Shown here: positions 32,947-47,000 of the stretch, one piece after another
Position numbering within the stretch: position 1 is the first letter of the stretch
Layout: each line of letters opens with the position of its first letter
Assembly (NCBI RefSeq): GCF_020740795.1
Contig: NC_067289.1
Coordinates: 22,030,608 to 22,094,607 of the forward strand
Reading direction: 5' to 3'
From: Apus apus
Taxonomy: Eukaryota; Chordata; Aves; Apodiformes; Apodidae
Length of the DNA: 64,000 nucleotides
The notes under the pieces: generated by a model
What the model saw: the letters and a program-made list of their open reading frames with translations, nothing else
What the model was told of the DNA's origin: nothing
Databases searched by the model: none
Made by a program: the position numbers and the translations under genes

Positions 32947-35900
32947 CTCAAAATGTAAAGTTCTTCACATTTTTAAGTGCTAGAATCTCTGTTGGCCAAG
33001 ATTCAGGTCTTCCTGGAAGCAGACAAGCCTGTCAAATCCAAGAACAGCACCATGTCCTTTGTTCTTGACACATGTATCTGAACATGTGCCACTGGACATG
33101 TTTCCATTTGCCTTTTTTTTTTTTAGGATACTTTAGACTTAAAGCGGGTTAGGATGCTGGGTGCTTCATGAAGAGCATTTGAGCTGCCAAAGTGCTTCTG
33201 AGCTGCTAAAGCATTTCAAAGCTCAGTACTAAAGCGATTTAGTGCTGAACTAAACTTTACAGCAGCTCAAAAAATAGATGGCAACTGGGAGGATGGTGTT
33301 TGCCATACCCTGTTGGTCCAGTGAACCAGTTAGATGGTTTCCTTTCATGGATGAGTGGCTGTGTATTAAATAATCTGGGAAACAAAGCTACAATTTTAAA
33401 CTTCATGCTAACCTTACAGCCTGGCCTTTGGCCTTTTCTTGGTGCACCTGACTAGAGAATATGAAGGTGCAGAGCAACCAGCAGAGGTCCAGGTAGACAC
33501 AGTGAAAAACCAGGAGGTTTTAGCCTTTTTTTTCTAGCAAATGCAAATATTAAAAGCTTAATATTTACACTAACAGTTTTATCTGTCAGATAACTGACAA
33601 GCTGTGTCACTTTTGGATTTTAGGAGCTGCTAGAATGCCTCAATCCCCTCTTTTAGTCAGTGTTGTAAATGCACTATATTCTGGGGAAGCTGTCCCTGTG
33701 TTGGAAAGGCATACAAGTAAAAGATACTTTCCTTTATCAGGCCTACCTAGACCTTCTACCTCTACTGTTTTAGTAATACCCCTCCCACCATCCCCCGCAC
33801 CTGTGACTAAAATTATTTTATCCAACTTTAAAGTGTAGAATCATGGAAAACCTAGTGGGAAAAGACCCATCTATTCTGACCCAAATCCACCTGGGATCCC
33901 ATATACCCTGCCTGTTCTGACAGATACCTGTCAGCTACCGTGTAGCAGTAACTGTGGTTAGACACCAGTAGCACCAGTAGGTGTTCTCTGTGTAGTCTGA
34001 GCAGTTCCCAATACAAGCCCGAGTTTTGTGTTGGGTGTGAAGTACATTACACTGTCTGTCCACAGGTAGTTTCTCACATAGCCTCCTTTCAGGGCTGAAG
34101 CAGAAGCCATTTAGAAACTTTCTTAAATTATTTATTTTTTAAAATGAGCTTTTCTTTTAAATGCTGGCATTTTCGCTCAATGTAGGGTATCTTATACAGC
34201 AGCATCCATAGTGGAGTTGATCCATATTTATTGATAGCTTATTATGTATTAGATGGCCAAGATTCACAGAGCATCACTTCAGGCAACGTTCATCACATAA
34301 GCAAGTTCTCCTTGGAAAGGTAGACTAGGTGGTCTGCTGGTTTGACATGGAGAAGATTAAGTATTGAAAAAGTCATAGAATAATATGACTTGAAAATTCA
34401 TTGGTTTCTTCTTCCACTAAAGCTGTAGCTTACTGCTTCCACTGACCCAGTTTTTGAATCATCACGAGCCAAAGGCAGGGTTTGGTTCCTTAATGAAATT
34501 GTCACTGCAGTTGCTTCATGAAGTCATTCTGGTTTTATTCATTGGAGTGCCAGTCAATCCTATCTAACTTAGCTTGGATTTTTTCTCAGATATATAAAAC
34601 TAACCCTGTATTTTTGGGATATGCTTTCAGATGTTATTTCCACTGGAATTTTAATCTATTTTCCATAACTGAGCATTAGAATATCAATATGGTGTAAATT
34701 TTCCTTAAAGGACACATTTTGTATGTATATGTTACCTGTATTAAATTACTTGTTTATTTCCCTGAATTTCCTGTTCAGGAAAGTATTGAATTAATGAGGT
34801 AGAATAAGTAGTTAGCTTAATAACCTAAAACAAAGACTTGTATGTAACCCTGTGTCAGGAAGAGATACTGGACTTGACTTACCTATGTTATTCCATTTGG
34901 AAAAACACCTGTTTTGGTTAGTTAGCTGGGCTTCTGGCTTGCAGGTCCAATTTAGGATTCATACTGTTTTCATAACAACTAGCATATTAGAAACCAATAT
35001 CAGGAAAAAAAGATATTTGAGGGAAGAGGGAAAGTATACTTCTGATACATATATTAGCTGGGATTGGAGAGTAGCTGCAGATCTTGCATCAGGGTTCATA
35101 TAAATTCATACACACCAGCTGTCCAGTTTACAGTCATATATGGCTCTTCTCTGATCCTATTGCACAAATCCTGGCTGTACAGCACATTACAGGGATGAAG
35201 ACAAGTTAATCTCTACCTTTAGAGTCTTACCCTTAGCAAACCCTTCTTGGCAGCAGGCAGAACCACTCACCCAGTACTAATTCTGTCTCAATTTATTAGA
35301 TGAGAAGTGGCAAGACACGGACTTCATGAACCAGAAGCATTTACAAATCTAATAATGCTGTATGCAGTTTCAAAATGTCTGTATCAGGCTGTGTATCTAT
35401 ATTATTAATAGCATGGGCAAAATGCACTATTGCCTTATCTATAATATAGACTTGATGGAAGATTCTTTTTCTTAGCTAAATATATTCAGATTTTGTTAAC
35501 TAATATGTACAGCTTTTATGTACATCAAACACAGGGAATTAGCATTTTTTAAAAGCAATGTTTGCATACGTTTGCAGTAGATCCATGAAGTGTTTGGAAG
35601 AAACTGAGTATTTTTAAAAACACTCAGATAAATCTGTGTCAGAGAAATCAGTTAAACACATAATATAAGCAAGTGTACATGCTGTGAGTGGCATGTATGA
35701 TGAATGTCATGCATAGTATCAATTTCATTCCCATTGACTCCTTTTTTAGAAAAAGCACTCCTGATTACTTGGGAAATCAGATGCTGCTTTAAAAAAATAG
35801 ATAAATATTTCAATACTATTAAGACTCTTAATGTATTAACTGTAGCATGGAGGTTTCTTGCCCAAAACCTAGTCATAAAGCTAGAGATTGTATTTACACA

Positions 35901-36826
35901 AGAATCCACAGTCAGCAAAATAAATTACATTTGGAAAGTAAGAAAACAATTATACCAACATTATGTCATACAGGAGCATGAAATATGTCTTCTTAATTGG
36001 GGTAAGGTACCACTGGAGAGGCTGTAGGGCTAAATTCTAATCCTAGATACGTGGGCACAGACTGCTCATAGACTGAGATTAGAGTGTAATCCTAAAACTG
36101 GATTGAGAACGATACATTCCCTAAAGAAAGGAAAATAACTATATTTGTACTGAGTGTGTCAGCCAGTAAGAGTTTGCATTGCATGCCTTTACACAGATGA
36201 AGACGTGGATGTTCCACTGTTTCAGAGCCAGCTAATTGGTAAAATGGCAAGCAGCAGGTCACTCCTATTTCTTTCGAACATGCTGGTCTCAGGAAGAAAT
36301 TAAGACCTAGAAGTGGCAAACTCAGTCCCTCGGAAGCTAAGTTCAGTTCCTAGCAGTTCATTCAGTGTGGCCCCACTGGAGGGGCTGAGAGCAAAGGGAA
36401 ACTGTTATTCCTGTGTACTACTAAGGCTTAATGCATTGGCTAAAACCAAAAATGGAGGCACATTGTGCTGGGCACAAACACAGCAAGAGCCCTCAAAGCC
36501 TGCTGGGTGAGACAGGCAGATGGTGGAGGAGGAGGAAGCAGTCCTGCCATTTGATAGGGCCTTGGAAGGATATGGATACAGGGCAGAAGCAGCTGAGGTG
36601 GGAGTTGTGCTTAGCACTTCTCCCCCTCAGCTCAGTGCTGTAACCACAGGACTGGTTTCTTCAGGACCATCATGCTGATATTATTCATTTGTATTTGTGG
36701 CAGCACCCAAAGGCTCCAGCTGGGATTACACTGAGTGCTTTAACTATGCCTTTTAAAAAACTGAGCAGGGTAACTAAGCAAGGACTAACGAAAAGACTGG
36801 TTGTTGCAGAGCAAGTGCATGCACAC

Positions 36827-36866
36827 ACACATGTGTAACATTGTCTACACATGTGTAACATTGTCT
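36827..36866. repeat. 20-bp tandem duplication
   Basis: ACACATGTGTAACATTGTCT occurs twice back to back and identical, preceded by a short CA run. Likely a recent slippage duplication. Confidence 0.92.
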
Positions 36867-39800
36867 ACCCACCCTGTAACCTGACAAACTGGCACATGGA
36901 AAAGCTGTTTACAAAGGATGGGTCTCTCTATTACATCAGTTATATACACAGAGATAAAAGCATGACGTAATTTGTTTTCCTTGTGGATTTATTTCATAAT
37001 TAGGAATGACATTTGAAACATTATCCTCTTGTCTTTGATTCTTTTAGAAGCCTAAACATTACATCTTGAGGACCAGTTAAAGGGAAACTAAATGGGTGGT
37101 TTTTCTACTTTTTAGCCATTCTTACTTTTAAAGCATAAAAAAGTTTGTTCTTCTTTTAAGTACTAGAAATGGAAGTTTCAGGGTGGAAAGCTTTCTGATA
37201 ATCGGAGAGCAAAGCTGGTATTCCCAAACAAAATGCAGTTGAATTTTAGTGGGAATTATGTCTCACTTTAACAGGAAATACTGTAATGATAACACTTCCA
37301 ATGTCAAGAGAAACCATGTAGTAGAAAGAGGAATGGGTTTTAGGAAGACTATTTAAAACTATTTTTATCTAACAACTCTTTTACCTCACTGGCTAACTAA
37401 GAGTTTGAACCTAGAAAATCTGTACTGAATCTTCCCTACCTTCCCTCTTCAGTTAGGATATTAAATGCTGCAGCAGTTTCCCTCAGACTTCCCAAAATCC
37501 TGTGATAAAACAGAAGACTGCATCTGATGTGTCTTAGACCACTAGGATAGAACAAGATGGGGTGGATGTTTATAATTAATCATTTCAGGTTAGTTCTCTG
37601 TTACAAAGCAAAAGACAGCACACACTGATTTTAAAACTATTTGCAAGAATGTTATAATATATATGTCACAGATATCAGATGATAAAACCACTGCTATTTT
37701 CCAAACTCATATATGAAGTCCAAAGTTTTAATACAAACGTTTCCCCCTTGTGAGACTCACATGTGAATTTTCACACCTGATCCTGTAAACAGACTCAGAA
37801 ATCAGTGTCTTGAACAGAGAGAACAGACAGCCTGCAGGATCAGACCGTGGTAAAATTACTTGAATCAGGTTTGCGTCTTTCTCTCACTCTTTCCATATCT
37901 CTGGAGCAGTGGGAAGATATGGAAGTTCCTTTAAGTGAGGAGCTTGTAAGGTTAGCTCCAAGCACAATATAATAGTCCCCAAACCTCAGTCTACAGTTAT
38001 TTCCACCCACAAATTCAGATAGTAACAAGAGGTAAGGAATAATGTATTAATTTTACAAAATGCATCACACTGCAAACACTGGTGTTCCACGGAGCTGCTG
38101 GCACTGGGGTTTGTTACAAGGGCCACACACACACAAGTAAAATTTCAATTAGATAAATCTAATGCCTCAGACTAAAACAGCCAAGTATATCTGTGTGATG
38201 ATAGCCTTGATTAATTCTGATTGCACACTGATTTAGAAAATCCGCTACTCCAGGAAGTAGCCATAATATATTGAGGTTTTCCTATTGTACTTTAAAAAGA
38301 TAAATTAGCACAAAGATTAAGCTATATTTATCAGCCACCTGTTAGCTTTTCAGAATGTTTTGCTATGGTTAGACAAGACGGTGAAACATTTGTGCCTGCA
38401 CATTAAGCAACTCAATCTGCATCCAGAGTTTTCTAGAAAAGTACTGAATATGCAATGACAAGACTTCCCAAAGTTAAATCCTCCATTTGTGAAATAGATC
38501 TTTAAATGTTTCCAAAATTATCAAGTTTATGTCACAAAGTATACAGCGTTTGCACCTGAATATGCAGGATTAGTTACTCATAAGAATACATATAGCAGGT
38601 TCCTGAGAAATCAGAACAGAGTTAATCACATACTTTCCTTTTTCTGTATCACCCCTGCCTATTCCTACCTTCACCCTCTGCAATCCAGTGCTGCTGTTAA
38701 AGAACAACACCATGAAGGAGTCTGCTTTGATCTGTACTCTTCCTATTGGGAGATTAGTCTTTCCTATCAAAATCTGAAAAATCTTACACCTCTTGGTACT
38801 GCTTAGCAAATGTTGCATTGCCATATACACTAAAAGCTAGCACTTTTTATTTCATGTATACTTACATCTATTGTGAAGACCTTAGTTTTGGGTAAAATGA
38901 AGACACCATGAACATCCAAGAGTGTGTGCCTTCACTATAAGTCTTCCTTCCAGGCTGCCTCAGTAAGGTGATTGGCAGCTTTTAAAACATCTCAAGATTA
39001 ACTTGTCAAAAACTGCCTTAACTAACGCTGACTTTGCTTTAAATACAAATTGAACGTATCTTGATTAGCCTTCATCCCTGCTTCTAAGCCCTACCCACTC
39101 TGACATCACAAGCCCTTCTCCAATACCATCCCCTAAACAGGCTGTAAAAACATAATTACAAGAAGAGCACTATACTGATCTGATAAACCTATTTCACATT
39201 TAACCTGCTAAGCTGTTGTTAGCTTTTAAGATGCTTGATGCATTCACTTAAAATCTTCCTGTTCCAACAAGAAATATGAGAGAAGGTTAATAATTGCCAA
39301 GCTCTCGTGCATCATGTTACCTACTTGTCCTGATTTTTAGAAAGGGTGCACTCCTGACCATTGGCAGGCAGTGACCACAGAACTGTGTTACCCCAGAACT
39401 GTGTATCCGATTGGATTGGGAGGAACTGGAAGATGGAAATCCTGTTAAGCATATTGTGAGGCTAACACAGGGATCAGATGGTTATACTGCTCAACTCTTT
39501 AATTCTCACTGCCAGTGAGTTAACTCTCAGAATGAAGGCCTGGTAAATGGCAGATTTTAAAATGTCAGGGAGTGGTTAGTTTATTTTAACAACCCTGTCA
39601 GCTGATGGGACATCAGGGTTCATGTTTGTTAATCCCTAGTTCACCTGCTTAAAGTTCACCAAGTGCTCTATGCAACAACAAAAAAATGCCCCTCGTCCTC
39701 TTTGAAGTGACAGCACGGTGCCTAAACCTGAAGAAAATGGACTCATTGCTGTTGAAAATCACTCTGAGGGAAGTGTTATCCTTAGCAAGGAGATGTAGTT

Positions 39801-40939
39801 CTGCTATAGTTCAGCATGTCCTTAAAAAAAAATATCTATTTTTAATAGTGTAACACAAAATAGACATCTAGTATCTAATGGGGGATTATTTTTTAATTTT
39901 TTTAAAAGTGACAGTGACTCTCTAATTATATTTGTGTAAATGCTATTATGGCTATTTTGTTGCTGCCTGGACCTTCTGTATAAAGAAGAAAACTACACCC
40001 GGAATCAGTGTTCTAAAAAATTCCAATATTAGGTTTTAAAAATAATTTTCAAACTTCCTTTAAAAATACAAATTAGAGACCAACTAATATAAGCTGAGAC
40101 TAATTTTCATGTGGTTGTCCAAGTCTTTGCATGGGCAGGCAGACAAAGAATCAAAGAAGCATTCTTAGCTTAAAGATAAGTTTCAGCTTGTGTTCAGTCC
40201 ACTCAGTCTGAAACTGCCTGTGACTTGAAATGTAATGAGTAGATACAGCCTTGACAAAAGTTACTTGGCTGGGATTTTCCAAGATTGTCTGGGTGAGGCT
40301 GAAGCAAATGCTTTGTAAGAGAGGGGGTTGCCCAAATTAATTAAAAGCAAAGTCTTGCATCAGCATCCATTTTTCATCAGATGTTTTAGTCCATGTGAAT
40401 CAGGTTTTGGGAAAAGCACAAAAAGTTTAGTACTAGGAAAAATTACTTCCTGAGGTAGAAACAAAACCAGCAGTATAATAAGGATATATATTTATTTTTT
40501 CCTGTTTTACCTAATGAGGGAAGTTTGGAGAGAGACAGAGCTCTGCTTTGCAAGACCCCTGGCATCTAGCCTTGTGTTTCTGGCAGAGAAGCAGGATTGC
40601 TGTATGCTGGGGTGTAGTGTGACAACCATCACTCATAAAGACTCTTTAATGGTCCCTCTCTGGAATCTAGTTGTTCTTGTCTGGATTTCACAGGAATCAG
40701 GCAGGGTTGTGTTTCTAAGTCATGCAGCAGTCTGCATGTCTCTCAGCAGTCCTGTTCCTCTTGGTCATCTTCAGCAATAGGAAAAATGGGAAAGCAGCAA
40801 AGGAGGGAGAGAGAGGAATACAGGAGATGAGTTATGAACAGAACAAAGTAATGTAGAATATATCAAGCTGATCTGTGCCTTAGTATGTCTGTTATTATCA
40901 CTGTTAGCTAAGATGGTTTAAGACAGTGCAGTCCTATTT

Positions 40940-41003
40940 TATCCCCTTTGCAGGGAGGAATCTCAGAGTGGGGAAACACAGATTTCTCTCTGCAAAGGGG
41001 ATA
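40940..41003 (+). repeat. Long near-perfect hairpin (24-bp stem, 16-nt loop)
   Basis: The left arm, 40940-40963, begins TATCCCCTTTGCAG and ends AATCT. It pairs with the right arm, 40980-41003, over 24 consecutive positions with no bulge. Twenty-two pairs are Watson-Crick, and the two differences (left positions 15 and 19) are G-U pairs if the plus strand is transcribed. The size resembles a small pre-miRNA or a foldback element. I do not recognise a known miRNA. Confidence 0.85.
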
Positions 41004-44000
41004 GCTGTAGCCTGGCAGCTCCTGACACCAGATACATACTAATGCAAAAGCTGGAGCTGGAGTCACACCACCTCCTCTACACTCTGACCCAGACTTACTG
41101 CCTGGGCTTACCTCTACTGCAAGCAGTGGGAAATCTCCAAACTGGAGTTTACCCATCCAGTATAGGATGTCCCAAGAGAGCATCACTTCACCACAGACCA
41201 CAAGCAGTGGAGAATGCTGCCAAAAAAACAACAGGTTTTAGTAGTTTCTGTACTGTTCTAAAGCTGAAGTAATAACAAGGAGGCTCTTTTTTTTCAATTA
41301 ATTTCAAAAGAAATAGATACATTTTTCACAATTCCTGAAGGGTCAGTAAAAGTTTGCAGTGTGAAATCAGCTCCATGCACTGAGGTGGATCTAATCTTAA
41401 CATTGTCACCAGACATTTTGTCAGCACTGATTTTGGTCAGAACGTTCTTTGTTCTGTTTTGACAAAATCAATGACAGACATGGCCCAGCTGCTGGGATTT
41501 GTGGTTCTTAGAAGTGGAAGGCAAAAAAATTATATTAGACTATTTTATTACCAGTTTGAGAATTATGTTGTTTACCAAAATGCAAGCTGGGATGGATCTT
41601 TTTAAGTAGAGAACCTGCTAAACTAGCAACTAAGCAGGATTTGATCCAATGTTTCTAAACACTATCATAAGTGAGGAATCTGAGAGAGTGATAATTTCTT
41701 CTCCTTATGAAGTTCACTGAAGCAAGATACACCTCAATGGTGACTAATTTCTATGTAATGAAATGAGCTGGACCAATACAGAACTTGGCAAATGGCTTCT
41801 TCAGCACAGATCACCCTCTCTTTTTCCAAAATGAAATCTGTGTTCGGACAGACAAAATTATTTAGCTAAAGCTCCCTTCTTTCCATGTTTCCCCCAGAAG
41901 GTTTAACCCAGAAGAGCAGAGTGCCCACAACAGGCAGCACAGGTGAGGAACAGGGGGTTCTGGTGGGATGGGTTCCACAGAGTGCAGTGGGGAGTTTTGC
42001 TGAACTATCCAGACCCATTGTACCAGATGGTACCGTATGGAAGTAGCACTGATCCTTTGACTCTGTTGATTTCCAATTAGTTTTCTAGTAATTAATACAG
42101 TTTGCAGGCCTTGCATGAACTCTGCAGATTACCCATGCATGTAAATGATTAACTGAAAAGGGATTAATCCTGGCAGAAGTTCAATGAAACAGAATTGTCC
42201 AGCCTGAAAATCTTCTCCATCAGACTAGTATATTGTAATAGCAAATGAAACATGAAGTTTGTATTTGTGTAGTTCCATTTTAAAAATAGTAACTTAATAT
42301 CAGTGTTAAAAATACCTGCATTGTGAATATAAATATACATTTGCTGCCATAGATCTTTCAGTCACGCTTTTTATGGAAATCAAAATGCATATGAGATAGT
42401 AGTCGGAAAAATCTACTTATCGTTGCTTTTATTGTATAGTAGGTGAGGGAAGTTCTGGCTTTGAAAAAAAGAGTATGTTCTACAAATCTATGGGTTATTA
42501 TTATCAGCTGGTGCTGGTATATGCAAGGTTGAAATTCTTGTATTTAATTAGTGGCAATAGGGGCTGTCACACACCTCTGCTCACCACCAGTTCACCCAGA
42601 ACCTGCACTTACAAGATTGTCCTGCCAAGTGTGCAAGCCCCTTCAGGTCAGGCAGAGCCCACCTTTGCAGGCTAACACCAGAGTTGCATAACTTTACTTT
42701 TTTGTTATGTTTTAAAGTGTAAAAGTACAGTGAAATGTCAAAATATGCCTCAGCTGTTCTACCCATGAAAATCTCAGAGTTCAGGGGACTGTTTAAGCTT
42801 ACTCAGAGCTGAATGCATTTCTGAACCCAAGATTTTAGCTGGTTTTGTATGTTCTCAAGTGTCTCCTCAAACCCTCCTGTGACCAGGCTATGGTTGTACA
42901 TAGATACTGAATGAGGGGGTTGGATTTACTTTCCATAACCCAGTGAAATGTATTTTGAACAGCAGGAACTACTCTAGGCTGATGGATTATTGAAATCAGA
43001 AGGCTGAATATTTATTTTGTGGGAAATGATGAGAAGACTCAGATACTTTGGGCCAAATAGAATCTTCAGGCAGGCACATTGATCTGTGCAGGGAAGTCTG
43101 GAATTAGTTTGCTCCAGGGAATTGTCAGTGTTTCACAATATTTCTGAAAGTGTAAGAATATAAGAAGTATTTATCCAGATGGTAGCACACTGTTGAGCTG
43201 TACCTGGAAGCCCAAGTGAGGTTTTCTAACCTAGGTTCTGCAGAGCACTTCCCTCTAGCAAGTGCAGCTGCATCTGCTCGTCCATTTTCAGTGAATGGTC
43301 CTTCCAGCCCATCATGTGTGCAGTGTTTTCTGAAGGCTTTTGTCTGGCCCTAAAGCCAATCCCTGCTCCTCTGTGAATTGCCTGGGTGTAAAGAGAATCA
43401 GCATCAAATTAGTGGATAACACAGATCTTATGGCACTAGCAACATGCCACCAGTGCCAGCTGAAGGCTTCATGGCTATGTAGGCAAGGCTGAATTTTGCT
43501 GCCTCAGTTATAAAGGGTCAGGAATGAGTCAAAGCCACACGGTGAAGGGAAGGGACAGAGCAGGAGAGGATGGAGAGAGTTGTGGAGGGCACAGTTTGAT
43601 ATACATGGCTGGGAAAGATGAGGGCAGTGAATCTGGTACTGGAGCAGGCCACTTGTCCCCTACCCTCCTATGGCAGCAGCTCCTGGCACATGCATTCTGA
43701 GTCAGTGCATCCCAAGAGTAAGTCACTGGGCACTGGAAAAGTCAGCAATGGGGCAATAAGCATCTTTCCTCCCACAGCAATTTCTTGGCCCATGCAATTG
43801 CCCACTTCACCTAGGCAGCCTACAACAGATCAAGCAAGAAAAGACCATGGGGTCAGCTGCAGGCAGTGACTGTCATGCAGAAAGGGGAAACAGCAGCAGA
43901 GATGTGTGCCAAGGAACGGGAGAAAGAATAACATGGCAGTGATCTCATCTCCCTCTCCCACAGAGGGAAGAACAGTGGCTACACTGGATGTGAGCAAAGC

Positions 44001-47000
44001 TGGGGAAGGGAATTGACTTAGGTAGATGCCAGCAAGGGTCACTGTGTTGCTTCATGCTACAGGACTCAGAATATTAAACATTCCTAGTAGAAAAATAGCC
44101 AAAAAAATTAAATTATGTATAAATACTGGACCAAGTGCCTCCATGGTATAGCCACAATTGTATGACAGTGAGGATGTGTTTAGTCAAGTGTGTTTAAATT
44201 ATGTATTATTTTAGCCTGCTGTTTTGGGTTTTGTTTTTCTTTGGTGGATAATAAGGGCCATCCAAAACAGAGTTGCTACTTTGCTTGGTTTTCATTGAAA
44301 GAGACACTGCTAAAGGGAGAGGAAATCCTCAAAATGATACTCAGTGATTAAGTACATAGAATATAGGATTTCAGTGTTTGCAAATCCTTTTTTTCAAATG
44401 AACTTGTGGCACTAATCCTCTAATGGCATTATTTCTTTGGAATATATGCCGGATTAAGGAGTCACAATGAGGCAAAGTACAAAAATCCACATTAATCTCT
44501 CACCAGTGGATGCTGCGTGGGTTGCAACTTTAACTGTTTTTTTCCAAAACTGGTTCTGTTCCTAACCTTGCCCCAGGTCTACAAAGAGGGAAGAACAGAT
44601 ATAAACAAGTGTGACACCGAGCGCTCGGCAGATGGTCACAAACCATTTAACTGGATAGAAAGGGGAAGGCATTTATTATTTTCAGACTGCAAAAGCTAAG
44701 CCTGCCCTGTGCTGTGCATGACGTGTTGCAGGCAGCAGACGCACAGGTCTGCGAGGGAGGAGCAGGACACATGTTCAGAAACATGCCAGGGAGGAGACAG
44801 CAACTGACACAGCAGGACCTGGTCTGGCAGCCAACAGGGGCATGGCTGGGCCTGGCCATCGTGATACACTGTGTTTGCAGCGCAGCCTGGGCCTACTGCA
44901 AGATAATGCTCATGTTTTCAGCCTAGTGCAACCACCTTGCTCTAGTTATCCTTCTTGACTTTGGGATAACCCTGCTGCCTCCTCTTCCCTCATAGCTGCT
45001 GTAAAAAAAGATAAATATTTGCTTTCTAGGAAGAGGAAACTGGGTCACAGCAAAACTACATTTCTATTCCCGCTGGATTACAGGGATGCTCTCATGCTGC
45101 CACGAGGTATTTCTACTGTCATTCAACAGCCTGAAGTGGGCAAAGAATTTCTGAAAGGGCAATGAATGCATCACTTAGCACACTGATGTCGGTGTTCAAG
45201 TTAGCCCAGCCTAACCACTGTAATCAGTGCTTAACATGCTTAAGGATTTCCCCAGCTCCAGGGAGCGGAATTACCAAGTCTTCCCATTCTACATTCTCAT
45301 TGAACTGCAGCAGGTACCGAGTGTCTTGGGCCAGCAGAGCCTGGCACGTGTTCACAATCATGGGTTGCCTTGTCTCTGTTTCATCCCTGGGCCACTCAGT
45401 TGTTAAGCACAACAAGTAAAGTGGAAAAGAGCTGTCAAATTCAATGAGCTCCTTGCCAACAGAAATGCTTGGGATTTTCAATTGTCTCCATAGCTGAGAT
45501 GCCTGAACACCTGAAGTGAATTAGCACACAGGGAGTTCATCTTTCCCAATGGATATAGATCTATAGTGAGATGCTAGTTTTAGAAACTGGGACAGGACAG
45601 CCAAAAAAACCCAAAACGAACTTGGAGATCGTTTTTGTTTGGGAATAGAAATGTGCCTTCCATTCCTGCAGGGAAGGATGGTTCAATTGCAGTGTTTTTG
45701 TGCATTTTTTCTTACTTTAAATGTTTTCCAGCATGATACTTCTTAAGAACAGGAGAACTTTCCAGAGGTTCACTTGAAGTTTTTCTTTTAATCTTATCCC
45801 ATTGGCTCCTAGCAGCACCTGGTGCTTCGTTCCACCCTGTTTGGATCATTTGACACACAAGAGTCAAGCCTGTCCTCACGGCTGGTGTCTGCTCAGCTGC
45901 TTTCAGAGCAATCATTATTTTTGTTGACCAGGTTTATAATTCCCCACCAAAAGAACTCCAGTTTGCATATGTCTTTAGTGTATACATATCAATGGAAGGT
46001 GAGTTGTATTTAAGGAAGTATAAATTTTATTGCAACAGGTGCAGACAAAGGTTAGCAGGAAATGATAAGGGAAATGGAGAGTCTGCCACATGAGGGGAGA
46101 CAAGAAGACTGGTTGATTTAGGCTAGGAAGTGAAGATCTCATAGATTTAAAATAATCATCAAAGGTAGACATTAAGCATAAATGGCCATGAGTATGTTTT
46201 AGCTAGAAATCATAACATTCACCATAATGGAAATCAGATTCTAGGGTAGACAAGCAGACAAAACAAGCTATATATGGTGAAGTTTGATGTATGTGTACGA
46301 TGGATGAAAGGATTGCATCGTAATGTTGTATCATGCTGTTGCCTACAAGCAGATGTGCTGGATGATGCAGTAGGACCTCTCCTCTCGTGTCTCCTGTTGC
46401 CCTGAAATGAGCAGGAGTGCACTAGTACTCCGTATTCCTTTTTCTTAGTGAACTACCCAACATCCTGCTGACAGCACGGCTTTGCTCAGCCTCCAGCAGT
46501 ATTTCTGAGCACTATGGACAAAAGGGGTGGGAAAACAAAGAGCTTTTCTTCAGGTAGTGTTGTAACTTGATCTATAAGGTGACTCAGCCGCTTCTAACAA
46601 CAGCTGTTTCAGGACGTGCAGTGGTTAACGTGCAGTATCGAGGAACGTGCTGCCACTTCCTGATTTCTGCCTTGTGAGTGATCTAAGCTAGGACGTGATC
46701 AGAGCATTTAAATAGACTTCTCAACGCCCCCCCCCCACCCCAAGAAAAAAAGAGGCCAGGGACAGCAAGCTGACGTTGGGTGACTGCACAGGAACAGAGG
46801 CATCAGGAACAAGCCCACTAACCACTTGCACTGAGCTGCTGTCATCAAACTGATGAAGACAGAAACTCTTGAAAGAAAACTACATGGAAAGTCCTGTTAG
46901 GGAAGGAAGTGGGGTTTTGCTTGCATGGCTCAGTTCTCCTGCCAGCCCTGAAATACTGTAAAAAGTGAAAGAAATCCTCAAGTGTACCAATGGAAAAGAC

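Noticed and set aside
33836-33905. Possible degraded CR1 3' end (AGAATCATGGAAAACC)
   Set aside because: The resemblance to the reverse CR1 tail is limited to a few words and fades quickly; not enough to call an element.
40908-41231. 107-codon minus-strand open frame overlapping the hairpin
   Set aside because: Part of its length comes from the inverted repeat; the product is Cys/Gly-rich without a recognisable domain.
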